Shown here: positions 32,423 through 41,437 of the stretch, piece by piece | Layout: each line of letters opens with the position of its first letter | How positions within the stretch are numbered: the stretch's first letter is position 1 | Assembly (NCBI GenBank): GCA_028285625.1 | Contig: JANQOX010000021.1 | Location: 124,001-188,000, forward strand | DNA: 64,000 bases | Direction of reading: 5' to 3' | Source: Myxococcota bacterium | GTDB lineage: Bacteria; Myxococcota_A; UBA9160; UBA6930 | Position numbers and translations under genes: made by a program | Notes under the pieces: model-generated | The model's input: the letters and a program-made list of their open reading frames with translations, nothing else | What the model was told of the DNA's origin: nothing | Database searches by the model: none

Positions 32423-35023
32423 CTAGCGGCCGACGAGCACGAACGCCGCCCAGTAGAACGGGTGCGAGGTGTCGTTGGCCGGCGTCACGTCCTTCGTGAC
32501 GACGAGACCCCGCCGCGCGCTCGCGGAGCCGGGGTCGGCGGCACCGCCTGGTCGATGGCGCGTCCCATCGCGCAGCTCGTGCTTGGCATCGCGCAGGGCT
32601 TCGGCCGCGGGCGCGCCGGCGCGCAGCCGCCGGTAGAAGGCGACCATCAGCGCCTCGGTGGCCTTCGAGTCCACCTCCCACAGCGAAACCAGCACCGAGC
32701 GACTCCCCGCCAGCAAGAACGCGCGGCTCATTCCCATGACGCCCTCGCCACTCACGAGCTCGCCGGTGCCGGTCTTGCAGGCCGAGAGCACCGTGAGCTC
32801 GGCCCGGAGGTCGAGACGCATGGCCTCGCTCGCCAGCAAGAACCCGTCCTCCCCGCGCTCCTCGGCCAGCACCAGCGCCGGCTCGGCGATCCCCGGAAGG
32901 TCGCCGCCGAGGATGCCGTGGGTCGCGAGATGCACGAACCGGTACGGGGCGAGGTCGCGCTCCTTGAAGGTCGACTCGCGGGCCGCCGAGCCCAGCAGTA
33001 CGTCGACCGGCTCATCTCCGAAGAGCGTTCCGATCGACGCGACTTCGGTGCGCGTGGCCGGTAGCGGGGCGATGCTGCTGCGCACCGGGCCCAGGCTGCG
33101 CAGCGCGGCATCCGGCGCGGCCTCGGGCGCGGCTCCTGGGGTTGCCGGCGCGCCTCGGAACTGCGGGTCGGCGACCGCGAACAGGCCACGGGTGGGCTCG
33201 GCCTCGGCCGAGCGCGCAGCCAGATAGCGAAGCGACGGCGCCGTGCGAACGACGCGGGTCTCGTGAAGCGCCTGCTGGTCGGTCGGATCGATCAGCAGGT
33301 CGAAGGGCACCAGAGCGAGGGCGCCATCCGGCAGCACCAGCAGGCGTCGCTTGCCTCGCAGCAGGTCGCCCAGGTCCCAGAGGAAGAACGAGCCCGCCTC
33401 CTCGAGTTCACGGGTGAGCGCGGCCGTGTCGCTCTTGGGGTCGGCGAGCGCGGCGACCAGTTCGCGCAGTCGATTCGATGCGCCCGGTCCATCGTGGGCG
33501 CGTACCTGCGCCACGAACCGATCGCGGTCCCACGCCAGCAGCACCAGGTGATGCGACATCAGCACGTAGGTGAGGACGGCCTCGTCCGGTGCAAGCTGCG
33601 CGCGCAGCGCGGCCAGGCGATCGGGCGAGATCGAGGCCAGGTCGTCGCGGCCCAACAGGTCGCCCAGTTGGCGGCTGCGCATGTGCTCGCTGGCCTCGAT
33701 GGCCCGGAGCAGGTCGGCGTCGGCCCCGCTCGCGGCCGCCTGGAGCGCCGTCACGCGAATCAGGCCCCAATGGGCCGCGCGCACGTTGCCGCGGTAGAAG
33801 CCTGCGCGATCGGCCACCGAGTAGCTGGTGCGCAAGCGCTCGGCCTGCCGCGCCGCGCGCAGGTAGACCTCCTTGGCCTCGGCGTAGCGTCCGACGCCTT
33901 CGAGGGCTTCGCCGCGCAGGCGCAGGTCGAGGATGCCGGGTGCGGGCTGCTCCGAGAGGCAGTGGGCGGACAGCGGCTCGGCCGCCTCGGGCGAACCCTC
34001 GGCCAGCAGCAGCTCGGCCTGGCGGCACGCGATGTACCAATCGTCCGGGTCCTGCCCTTCGGACTTGGCGGTCTCTCTCGCGCGATCGAGCAGGTCCCGC
34101 GCGTCCTCGAAGGCGCGCGCCTGGCTGCTCACGCTCGAGGCGCGTGCCCAGTGCCAGAAGCGCGGGCCGGGCAGCATCTCCGTGATCATCTCGAACATCG
34201 AGAACGGAAAGCCGGTTTCGGGGTATCGGCCGCTGGTGGCCAGGTCGTTCATCCGCTTGAAGTAGAGCTCGCGGATGCGGTCGATCTTGCGCAGCTGCAC
34301 CTTGGCCCCCATCGCGTCCGTCGCGACCGGCTCCGCTTCGCTCCCGCCCGGCATGTGGGCCTCGGCGGCGGCGAGCGCCAGCTCGCGGTGATGGTCGCGC
34401 AGGGCGAGCTGACCGATGTCGGCGTACATGCCCGCGAGCAGGTCGTGCGCATCGAGCCGGTCGTAGGCGCTGCCGTACTTCTGGACCACCTGCAGCTGCC
34501 GCTCGGCGTAGATCGAAGCGAAGCCGTTGCGCCCGGTCTGGGCGAAGTACGCGGCGTACGCGCCGTCGAGGGCGGCCCGGGTGAGCGGATCGGGGGCGAG
34601 GGCACGGCCCTCCAGCACCAGGCGCCGCGCCTCGTCGTCGGACTGCGTGCCGAGCTGGAGCTGCTGGGAGCGCGCCCCGTGCATTCGGACGAGCATGGCG
34701 CGCACCTGGGCGGGCCAGTAGGGCATGTCGACGCTGGGTTCGGTGAGTTCGAGCACGAGCAGGTCCATGGCCCGCTGGCTCTCTTCCTTCTCGACCGCCT
34801 CGAGGATGTCGTGGACGCGCACGCGCTTGTCCTCGGGGACCTCGGCCAGCTCGTGCCAGGCCGGGCCGCCGCCCTCCCCGCCCCGCAGCAGGCGGTAGCC
34901 CTCCTCGAAGTCACCGCGCTCGAAGGCCTCTTCGGCCCGCGCGAAATCCTCGTCACTGGGTTGGGCCGCCGTCGAGAGGGGCAGCACCGAGAGCAGAAGC
35001 AGGAGCAGCAGCGCGCGGGCCAT
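32423..35023 (-). CDS. Exported TPR-CHAT domain protease
   Basis: 866 residues. Signal peptide ALLLLLLLSVLPLSTAAQP, then TPR-like helices to about residue 580, then a C-terminal CHAT domain. Active-site pieces: RLLVLPDGALALVPFDLLID, FVHLATHGILGG with His702, LTVLSACKTGTGE with Cys749, then GVMGMSRAFLLAGSRSVLVS and the closing block SHPFYWAAFVLVG. The His/Cys pair 47 residues apart matches CHAT caspase-like peptidases, which cut at specific sites when triggered. A predicted export signal is unusual for CHAT proteases, which are mostly cytoplasmic defence or developmental effectors. The start at 35023 begins the signal peptide; the longer frame to 35137 overlaps the divergent gene. Substrate unknown. 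Confidence 0.88.
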   Translation of the reverse strand: MARALLLLLLLSVLPLSTAAQPSDEDFARAEEAFERGDFEEGYRLLRGGEGGGPAWHELAEVPEDKRVRVHDILEAVEKEESQRAMDLLVLELTEPSVDMPYWPAQVRAMLVRMHGARSQQLQLGTQSDDEARRLVLEGRALAPDPLTRAALDGAYAAYFAQTGRNGFASIYAERQLQVVQKYGSAYDRLDAHDLLAGMYADIGQLALRDHHRELALAAAEAHMPGGSEAEPVATDAMGAKVQLRKIDRIRELYFKRMNDLATSGRYPETGFPFSMFEMITEMLPGPRFWHWARASSVSSQARAFEDARDLLDRARETAKSEGQDPDDWYIACRQAELLLAEGSPEAAEPLSAHCLSEQPAPGILDLRLRGEALEGVGRYAEAKEVYLRAARQAERLRTSYSVADRAGFYRGNVRAAHWGLIRVTALQAAASGADADLLRAIEASEHMRSRQLGDLLGRDDLASISPDRLAALRAQLAPDEAVLTYVLMSHHLVLLAWDRDRFVAQVRAHDGPGASNRLRELVAALADPKSDTAALTRELEEAGSFFLWDLGDLLRGKRRLLVLPDGALALVPFDLLIDPTDQQALHETRVVRTAPSLRYLAARSAEAEPTRGLFAVADPQFRGAPATPGAAPEAAPDAALRSLGPVRSSIAPLPATRTEVASIGTLFGDEPVDVLLGSAARESTFKERDLAPYRFVHLATHGILGGDLPGIAEPALVLAEERGEDGFLLASEAMRLDLRAELTVLSACKTGTGELVSGEGVMGMSRAFLLAGSRSVLVSLWEVDSKATEALMVAFYRRLRAGAPAAEALRDAKHELRDGTRHRPGGAADPGSASARRGLVVTKDVTPANDTSHPFYWAAFVLVGR

Positions 35024-35076
35024 GCGGGCCAGCGTAGCGAGCCGTTGGAACCCCGGCGGTCGTAGGCGTCGGCGCC

Positions 35077-36741
35077 GTGAAACCGTCGGCGGCCTTCGGA
35101 ATCCAAGTGGACATGCCCGAAGGAGCCGGAGCCTCACCCTTCCACGAAGGCGAGCAGCGCGTGCAGGAGCGCATGGGCGTTCGCGACGCGATCGAGCCCT
35201 TCGCCCGCCGCGTGGTTCGGCCTTTTCTCACCGAACAGCACCAGCAGTTCTATGGGGCTCAGCCGTTCCTGGTGCTCGCCGCCCGGGACGAACGCGGGCG
35301 CCCTTGGGCCACGATCGTGGCGGGCGACCCCGGCTTCGCGACTTCGCCCGAGCCCGGCCGGCTCGCGATCGGCGCGCAGCCTGCGTTGGGCGATGCCCTG
35401 GACGGCGCGCTCGCCGACGGGGCGGACGTCGGCGTGCTCGGGCTCGAGTTCGCGACGCGGCGGCGCAACCGCGTGAACGGCCGCATCGCTGCGAGCGAGA
35501 ACGGTGGCCTCGAACTCGCCGTCGAGCAGAGCTTCGGCAACTGCCCCCAGTACATCCACGAGCGCGAGTGGACGCGGGCCGAGCCGGCGCGCCCTCCCAA
35601 GCGTACGGAGCACGACGCACTGGTGGCCGCTCACGTCGCCGCCATCGAGGGTGCCGACACCTTCTTCATCGCCAGTGGCCACCGTGGCGAAGGCGAAAGC
35701 ACGAGCTTCGGCATGGACGCATCGCACCGGGGCGGAGAGCCCGGCTTCGTGCAGGTGCTGGGTGACCGAGAGATCGTGTTCCCGGACTACGCGGGCAACG
35801 ACCACTACAACACCATCGGCAACCTGGTGCTCGACCCGCGTGTGGGTCTGCTGTTCGTCGACTTCGAGGCGGGGAGCCTGCTGCAGCTCACCGGGACGGC
35901 ACGGGTGGACTTCGAGCCCGACGCCGCGGCGCAGGTGCGCTTCCCCGGCGCACGTCGCATGGTGTCCATCGACGTCGAACGCGTGATCTCGCTCGAGGCC
36001 GCGTTGCCCCTGCGGTTCGGTGCGACTGCGGGCTCCGTACGATCGCTGCGCCTCGTGGCGCGCCAGGCCGAGAGCGCCGACGTGACCTCGTTCGTGTTCG
36101 CGTCCCGCGATGGTGGGCCGCTACCCGGCCATCGGGCGGGTCAGCACCTGCCGATCGAGCTGCGCCTCGCCGACGGCACGAGGGTCTCGCGCACCTACTC
36201 GCTCTCGGGTGCGCCGAGCGAGAGGCACTACCGCATCAGTGTCAAACGCCACGAACAGGGCCTGGCCTCGCGGTTGTTGCACGACCATGTCGAGATCGGA
36301 GCGATCCTCGATGCCCGCGCGCCCGCCGGCGACTTCGTGATACGCGAGGGCGACCGGCCGGTGGTGCTGGTGAGCGCGGGCGTAGGCGTCACGCCGATGG
36401 TGTCCATGGCGCACGAGTTGGTGGACGGGGGCGACCCGCGGCCGCTCTGGTTCGTGCACGGCGTGCGCGACGCAGCGCATCGGCCGCTGGCGGGCGAGGT
36501 GGAGGCGCTGGCGGCGCGTGCCCCGAACCTGCAGGTGCACACCCGGGCCAGCCGACCGCGGCGCGGAGACGAGGGCCACGACGACTGCGGTCGCGTCGAT
36601 GCCGCGCTGCTCGAGCGGCTGGTGCCCGGGCTCGATGCCGACTTCTACCTGTGCGGACCGCCCGGCTTCCTTGCCGACGTGATCGGCGGACTCGAGGACG
36701 CGGGTGTGCCGGACGAACGCATCCACCAGGAGGCGTTCTAG
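35077..36741 (+). CDS. PPOX-type split barrel fused to a flavin reductase (FNR-like)
   Basis: 554 residues. The N-terminal half holds a pyridoxamine-phosphate-oxidase-like FMN split barrel (FVQVLGDREIVFPDYAGNDHYNTIGN region). From about residue 325 a ferredoxin reductase module follows: FAD motif RVSRTYSLSGAP, AGQHLPIELRLADG, then NAD site VSAGVGVTPMVSMAHEL and the closing DADFYLCGPPGFLADVIGGL. It ends at HQEAF and lacks the C-terminal [2Fe-2S] domain that many homologues have, so electrons would pass NAD(P)H to FAD to FMN only. An oxidoreductase for quinone, nitro or haem substrates is possible. The start is 53 bp from the divergent CHAT gene; an in-frame ATG at 35113 is an alternative. Confidence 0.8.
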   Translation: MKPSAAFGIQVDMPEGAGASPFHEGEQRVQERMGVRDAIEPFARRVVRPFLTEQHQQFYGAQPFLVLAARDERGRPWATIVAGDPGFATSPEPGRLAIGAQPALGDALDGALADGADVGVLGLEFATRRRNRVNGRIAASENGGLELAVEQSFGNCPQYIHEREWTRAEPARPPKRTEHDALVAAHVAAIEGADTFFIASGHRGEGESTSFGMDASHRGGEPGFVQVLGDREIVFPDYAGNDHYNTIGNLVLDPRVGLLFVDFEAGSLLQLTGTARVDFEPDAAAQVRFPGARRMVSIDVERVISLEAALPLRFGATAGSVRSLRLVARQAESADVTSFVFASRDGGPLPGHRAGQHLPIELRLADGTRVSRTYSLSGAPSERHYRISVKRHEQGLASRLLHDHVEIGAILDARAPAGDFVIREGDRPVVLVSAGVGVTPMVSMAHELVDGGDPRPLWFVHGVRDAAHRPLAGEVEALAARAPNLQVHTRASRPRRGDEGHDDCGRVDAALLERLVPGLDADFYLCGPPGFLADVIGGLEDAGVPDERIHQEAF

Positions 36742-36757
36742 CCGGCAGGCCCTTCGC

Positions 36758-37768
36758 TCAGCGCGGGCGCCGCGCGGCGCCCCAGCGGTACGCGAAGCCG
36801 ATGACCGGCCCGTGCATGACGAGGTCGATCGCGTTGCGGTCGACGCCCAGGGCGCGGTAACCGCCGATCAGCGACCAGGCTTCGCCGAAGTGCCAGGCCA
36901 CCAGTCCGGCCGTCTCCCAGCTGAAGTCGGCGGCCGACCCGATCCCGAATCCGCCGACGTCGCCGAACACTGTGAGTGTCCAGTTGGCTGCGGGGTCGTA
37001 GCGGAAGCGCAGGCCCAGGATGGGGTCGACCCACTGCTGGGTGTCCTTGAACGTCTGATTGATGCCGCCCACGTTCACGCCGCCGAGTCTCACGTTGCCC
37101 AGGTCGATCGTGCGACCCAGCGGTCCCATCGCGCTCGCGCTCACGTTGAAGCCCGGGATCTTCACGGGCGGGATCTCCACGTCGATCTCGTTCTTCAGGT
37201 ACCAGTAGCGACCGCCGGCGTAGGCATCGAAGGTGAAGCGGCGCGGGTCGTCCGGCGTCTCGCCGAGCGCGCGCGAGACGATGCGGTAGCCGCCCGCGAA
37301 CTTGACCAACACCATGGTGGTGTCGACGTCCACCTCGGCCGGCCCCACGGTGGCCTGCACGCGCGGCACGTTCACCGTCACGGGCCCCTGCGAGAACGAG
37401 GCGGGACCGAACCCGACGGTGCGGGTGTCGCTCTTGTTCTCGTCCGAGAGCCAGCTGGCGTTCACGTCGATCAGACCGAAGAAGCGACCCTTGCGCGCTT
37501 CGAACTTGCCGAAGAGGCCCATGTTGAGCATGTCGAGGATGTCCTTGAACGGGACGTCCACGTCCGCCGTCGTTCCCTTCGCCTCGATCTCACCCTCGAG
37601 CGACAACGCCCAGATGTAGGGCGCAAAGTCGAAGGCCCAGCCCTCGTCCGGGTTGACCGCGGCGGCGGCCGAGACGGCCGGTTCGTCCTCGGCATGGCCG
37701 GACACGGCGGCCCCCAAGATCGTCGCGGCGAGTGCGCAGGCGAGTGCGCGCGCGGTACGAGCTGTCAT
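36758..37768 (-). CDS. Outer-membrane beta-barrel protein
   Basis: 336 residues. Signal peptide (LACALAATILGAAVSGHA), then alternating hydrophobic/aromatic strands with turn residues: DFAPYIWALSLEGEIEAKG, DAYAGGRYWYLKNEIDVEIP, LGLRFRYDPAANWTLTVFGD, ETAGLVAWHFGEAWSLIGGY and the end MHGPVIGFAYRWG. The C-terminal strand finishes with a basic tail instead of a terminal Phe. It resembles DUF481/outer-membrane channel-like proteins of about 12-16 strands, but a family cannot be fixed. Convergent with the flavin enzyme gene, 16 bp apart. Confidence 0.75.
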   Translation of the reverse strand: MTARTARALACALAATILGAAVSGHAEDEPAVSAAAAVNPDEGWAFDFAPYIWALSLEGEIEAKGTTADVDVPFKDILDMLNMGLFGKFEARKGRFFGLIDVNASWLSDENKSDTRTVGFGPASFSQGPVTVNVPRVQATVGPAEVDVDTTMVLVKFAGGYRIVSRALGETPDDPRRFTFDAYAGGRYWYLKNEIDVEIPPVKIPGFNVSASAMGPLGRTIDLGNVRLGGVNVGGINQTFKDTQQWVDPILGLRFRYDPAANWTLTVFGDVGGFGIGSAADFSWETAGLVAWHFGEAWSLIGGYRALGVDRNAIDLVMHGPVIGFAYRWGAARRPR

Positions 37769-37844
37769 CGGATCCCCCTCCAGGCCCGAAGGCCGCCGAG
37801 ATCCTAGGGAAGATGGCCCGCCTGTCGCTTGCTCGGGCTTTCCC

Positions 37845-38513
37845 CTACGGGCCTTCTGGTGGGGTCCCGTGCGAATCGTGCATCCCCAGCTCTCGGAGCC
37901 GTGTACGCAGCGCCGGGAGCACGCGCTGCTCGAACCACGGATTACGCCGCAGCCAGAGCAGGTTGCGCGGCGACGGGTGTGGCAGCGGCAGCAGGTCGGG
38001 TGCGTAGCGCCGCCAGCTGCGCACGGTCTCGGTCAGGTTCTTGCCCGCCCGCTCGCCCAGGTGGTAGCGCTGGGCGTACTGTCCGATCACCAGCGTGAGC
38101 GAGAGGTTGGGCAGCGACTCCAGCAAGCGCGCGCGCCAGGTCTCGGCGCACTCCGGCCGCGGGGGCAGATCGCCGGACCGGCCCGTGCCGGGGTAGCAGA
38201 AGCCCATGGGGAGGAACGCCACGCGCTTGGGGTCGTAGAAGGCCTCGCTCGTGACGCCCATCCAGTCGCGCAGCCGATCGCCGCTGGGATCTTGGAATGG
38301 CACCCCCGACGCGTGGACCCGGCGCCCGGGCGCCTGCCCCGCGATCAGTACGCGGGCTCTCGGGTCGACCTGCAGAACCGGGCGCGGGCCCTCGGGCAGG
38401 TGCGCCTCACAGAGGCGACATGTGCGCACTTCACGCACCAGTTCGCGAACGCCGGCTTGCGTGACGCGCGACTTGCGCCCGGGCTTCGGGGTCGAGGCGG
38501 ATCCGAGGGCCAT
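37845..38513 (-). CDS. Uracil-DNA glycosylase superfamily protein
   Basis: 222 residues. CRLCEAHLPEG, then VLIAGQAPGRRVHASGVPFQ and DPSGDRLRDWMGV (with GxxPG and D/S contacts), ending with PLPHPSPRNLLWL: the glycine-rich opening and the late HPSPRN block match UDG-superfamily active-site and minor-groove elements. The paired cysteines near residue 32 resemble family 4/5 Fe-S ligands, but I count only two, so cluster binding is uncertain. Probably removes uracil or a related damaged base. The frame continues to 38615 upstream; the ATG at 38513 is the natural start. Divergent from the carboxylesterase. Confidence 0.8.
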   Translation of the reverse strand: MALGSASTPKPGRKSRVTQAGVRELVREVRTCRLCEAHLPEGPRPVLQVDPRARVLIAGQAPGRRVHASGVPFQDPSGDRLRDWMGVTSEAFYDPKRVAFLPMGFCYPGTGRSGDLPPRPECAETWRARLLESLPNLSLTLVIGQYAQRYHLGERAGKNLTETVRSWRRYAPDLLPLPHPSPRNLLWLRRNPWFEQRVLPALRTRLRELGMHDSHGTPPEGP

Positions 38514-38575
38514 GGAGGTTGGATGCCAGCGCCTCGGGCGCGTCACCCGCGGCCTTGGCGGGGCGGGCGCCGGCC

Positions 38576-38647
38576 GGCGTATCTTCCCCAATCCCGGGAG
38601 GCGTATCCTGCTCACCCCCGGTCGGCGTGTCCTCCCCGCCGCCGTCG
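38576..38647. repeat. 24-bp tandem repeat, three diverged copies, in a divergent promoter region
   Basis: Units at 38576-38599, 38600-38623 and 38624-38647 each begin GGCGTATC or GGCGTGTC. As 24 is a multiple of three, forward frames read GVSSPIPG, GVSCSPPV, GVSSPPPS without a stop, but the array ends only 15 bp before the esterase ATG (38663) and is more likely control DNA than protein. Confidence 0.8.
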
Positions 38648-38662
38648 ATTCTGGAGAAGCCC

Positions 38663-40186
38663 ATGCCCCCCATCGTCGAGACCCGCAGCGGAAAGGTCGA
38701 AGGCGCCGTCGAGGACGACGTCCAGGTCTTTCGCGGCATCCCCTACGCCAAGCCCCCGGTGGACGCCCTGCGCTTCGCCGCGCCCGAGCGCGAAGAGCCC
38801 TGGCGTGGCGTGCTCGAGGCCAAGGCCTTCGGCGCGAGCGCGCCCCAGCGGCCGGCCATGCTTCCCCTACCCGGGATGGACGTGGGTGCGATGGACGAGG
38901 ACTGCCTCTTCCTGAACGTGTTCACGCCGGCGGCCGACCAGGCGAAGCGGCCCGTGATGGTGTGGATCCACGGCGGGGGCTTCGTCATCGGCTCGGCATC
39001 CCAGACCCTCTACGGCGGCGCGCCCATCACCGCCCGCGGCGACGTGGTGCTGGTGACGATCAACTACCGGCTCGGGCCGCTGGGCTTCCTGCACCTGGGA
39101 GACCTGTGTCCCGACCTGCCCGGCGCGGTGGCCAACGCCGGCATTCGCGATCAGGTGGCGGCGCTCGAGTGGGTCCGGGAGAACATCTCGTCGTTCGGGG
39201 GCAACCCCGACGACGTCACGATCTTCGGCGAGTCGGCCGGGGGCATGAGCGTGGGCACACTGCTCGGGATGCCGAGCGCCCGCGGTCTCTTCCACCGCGC
39301 CATCCCGCAGAGCGGTGCCGCGCACAACGCCCACACGCGCGAGACCGCCACCGAGGTGGCGCGCCAGTTCCTCGCCGACGTGGGCTTCTCTCCGGCCGAC
39401 GCTCACAAGCTGCGCGAGGTGCCGCCGGACAAGCTGCTCGACATCCAACAGCAGACGGTGCTCAAGCTCGGGAGCACTGCGGGGCTCCTGCCCTTCCAGC
39501 CCGCCGTGGATGGGGACTCGCTGCCCGAGCCGGCCATCGATGCGGTGACGGCGGGGTCGGCAGCGGGCGTCGACCTGCTGACCGGCACCACGCGCGACGA
39601 GTGGCGGCTGTTCGGAATGCTCGACCCCGAGGTGGCGAAGCTCGATCTCGCGGGCCTGGTGCGCAGGCTGGCGGATCAGGTCGGCGGCGCGGCGGCTGCG
39701 GCCGAGGTGGTGGACGTGTATCGGCGCCATCGAGAGCCTTCGGGAAACGCCAGCCCCCAGGATCTCTACTTCGCGATCGAGACCGATCGGGTGTTTCGCA
39801 TCCCCGCGCTGCGGCTGATCGATGCCCAGCGCGCCCACTGCGAAGCCGCCTTCCTCTACCAGTTCACGTGGGCCTCGCCGGCCATGGGGGGTGCACTGGG
39901 CGCCTGTCACGCCATCGAGCTGCCGTTCGTGTTCGGGCAGACGCGCGCCGAGGGCGCCGAGTTCTTCATCGGTACGGGTCCCGAAGCCGACGCCCTGGCC
40001 GAGGTCACCATGGATGCCTGGACGGCCTTCGCGCGCTCTGGCGATCCGAGTCACCCGGGGCTTCCAGGAGGGCGCTGGCCCGCCTACGACGATGCCCGCC
40101 GCAGCACCATGTGCCTGGGCGCCGAATCGATCTGCGAGGTCGATCCCGAAGACCCCGAGCGCGCCGTCTGGGACGAGATCCTCTAG
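38663..40186 (+). CDS. Type-B carboxylesterase (alpha/beta hydrolase)
   Basis: 507 residues, the normal size for carboxylesterase type B. FRGIPYAKPPVDALRFAAPE, EDCLFLNVFTP, the oxyanion loop MVWIHGGGFVIGSAS, and the nucleophile elbow FGESAGGMSVG with Ser191. ALPFV-like GACHAIELPFVFGQ contains the catalytic His and ATTRDEW-type GTTRDEWRLFG the acid region. Hydrolyses carboxylic esters, possibly of xenobiotics; cellular location cytoplasmic because there is no signal. GGAG lies 8 bp before the ATG at 38663, which fixes the start. The 35 bp around its stop codon is tandemly duplicated downstream. Confidence 0.92.
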   Translation: MPPIVETRSGKVEGAVEDDVQVFRGIPYAKPPVDALRFAAPEREEPWRGVLEAKAFGASAPQRPAMLPLPGMDVGAMDEDCLFLNVFTPAADQAKRPVMVWIHGGGFVIGSASQTLYGGAPITARGDVVLVTINYRLGPLGFLHLGDLCPDLPGAVANAGIRDQVAALEWVRENISSFGGNPDDVTIFGESAGGMSVGTLLGMPSARGLFHRAIPQSGAAHNAHTRETATEVARQFLADVGFSPADAHKLREVPPDKLLDIQQQTVLKLGSTAGLLPFQPAVDGDSLPEPAIDAVTAGSAAGVDLLTGTTRDEWRLFGMLDPEVAKLDLAGLVRRLADQVGGAAAAAEVVDVYRRHREPSGNASPQDLYFAIETDRVFRIPALRLIDAQRAHCEAAFLYQFTWASPAMGGALGACHAIELPFVFGQTRAEGAEFFIGTGPEADALAEVTMDAWTAFARSGDPSHPGLPGGRWPAYDDARRSTMCLGAESICEVDPEDPERAVWDEIL

Positions 40187-40225
40187 CGCCCGACCGCGCC
40201 GTCGGGGACGAGATCCTCTAGCGCC
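40156..40225 (+). repeat. 35-bp tandem duplication of the esterase stop-codon region
   Basis: 40156-40190 (last codons, TAG and 4 bp) and 40191-40225 differ at two positions. The second copy is non-coding and repeats the segment GGACGAGATCCTCTAG. Confidence 0.92.
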
Positions 40226-40336
40226 GCCGGGTACGCCCTGCTCTCGCGGCGCGGTGGCCCCTAGACCATGTCGATGAGCATCTCGTGAAGGGGTGACCCT
40301 TGCGCGGGCGCCGGACGGTCACGAGCCTGTTCCGCC

Positions 40337-41416
40337 ATGCTTGGCAAGATCGCTCTACTCATGGCATCGCTCCTCTTCGCGCTGTTCCTGGCGGAGATGG
40401 TGTTTCGCCTGAACCTCGCGCCCGAGCCGGCCTATGTCGTGTCCAGCGAGTGGTGGAAGGACCGGTGGCTGCGAAAGCGCAAGGGCAAGAACCCGAAGGA
40501 GTTCGTGGAGCTCGATCGCGAGCTCGGCTGGATTCCCGCGGCAGAGCTCGATGACCACCCGTACCAGGGCGCCCACATCAGCACCAACTCGGCGAACATG
40601 CGCGGCGCGCGCGAGTACACGCTCGAGCGCACCGGCGCGCCGCGCATCGTGACGGTCGGCGACTCCTACACGTTCGGCCAGTGCGTGAACGACGACGAAG
40701 TCTATGGCGGCGTGCTCGAAGAACTCCTGCCCGGGTCCGAGGTGCTGAACCTGGGTGTCATGGGCTATGGCCAGGATCAGGCGCTGATACGGCTTCGCCG
40801 GGAGGGGCTTCCGTACCGGCCCGACGTGGTGGTGTTCGGCTTCCACGGAAGCAACATGCGCCGCAACCTGCTCTCGTTCCGCGACTACGCGAAGCCTCGC
40901 ATGCGGCTGGTCGATGGCGAACTGGTCACGGAGAACGTGCCCCTGCCGACCCCCATGCAGGTGATCCTGGACCCGTGGCCCCCGCGCATGTGGGACTACT
41001 ACGTGATGGCGGGCCAGAAGGACATCCTGAAGCGGCCGGAAGTGCGCGAAGAGATGGAGGCCCTCTCCGAGGCCATCGTCCACCAGATGGCGGCAGACGC
41101 GGCCGAGGTGGGCGCCCGCCTCGCCGTCATCCACCTGCCGCATCCGGCCTGGTTGAAGGGCGACGACCCGTTCGGTCTGCCGATCATCAAGCGGCTGTGC
41201 GAGGGCGAGAACCCCTCGAACCTGATCTGCCCCACGGCCCTCGACCGGTTCCGGGAGATCGTGGTGGACAAGCAGACCCAGAGCATCCACTACGAGTGCC
41301 ACTTCTCGCCGCAGCTCCAGCGGGCGGTGGGCGAGGCGATCGTCGAGTCGTTGCGCGAGGAGATGCCCGAAGTCTTCGGGCCCGCGCCGGCGCCCGAGGT
41401 GGCGACGGCGGGCTGA
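40337..41416 (+). CDS. Membrane-anchored SGNH/GDSL hydrolase
   Basis: 359 residues. An N-terminal hydrophobic helix (LLMASLLFALFLAEMVFRL) anchors the protein. IVTVGDSYTFGQCVNDDEVY has block I of SGNH hydrolases (GDS with the nucleophile Ser), EVLNLGVMGYGQDQALIRL block II (Gly) and VVVFGFHGSNMRRN block III (the usual Asn is in this area). The catalytic His is probably in IHYECHFSPQ near the C-terminus. It may act on acyl or acetyl groups of a polysaccharide, as similar membrane SGNH proteins do, but the substrate is inferred. The start ATG lies 150 bp after the esterase stop. The gene ends convergently 22 bp from the phosphotransferase gene. Confidence 0.82.
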   Translation: MLGKIALLMASLLFALFLAEMVFRLNLAPEPAYVVSSEWWKDRWLRKRKGKNPKEFVELDRELGWIPAAELDDHPYQGAHISTNSANMRGAREYTLERTGAPRIVTVGDSYTFGQCVNDDEVYGGVLEELLPGSEVLNLGVMGYGQDQALIRLRREGLPYRPDVVVFGFHGSNMRRNLLSFRDYAKPRMRLVDGELVTENVPLPTPMQVILDPWPPRMWDYYVMAGQKDILKRPEVREEMEALSEAIVHQMAADAAEVGARLAVIHLPHPAWLKGDDPFGLPIIKRLCEGENPSNLICPTALDRFREIVVDKQTQSIHYECHFSPQLQRAVGEAIVESLREEMPEVFGPAPAPEVATAG

Positions 41417-41437
41417 CGCCCCTCGCGGCGGACGGGG

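Noticed and set aside
33263-35065. 600-residue plus-strand open frame
   Set aside because: Antisense of the CHAT gene, whose catalytic motifs are intact.
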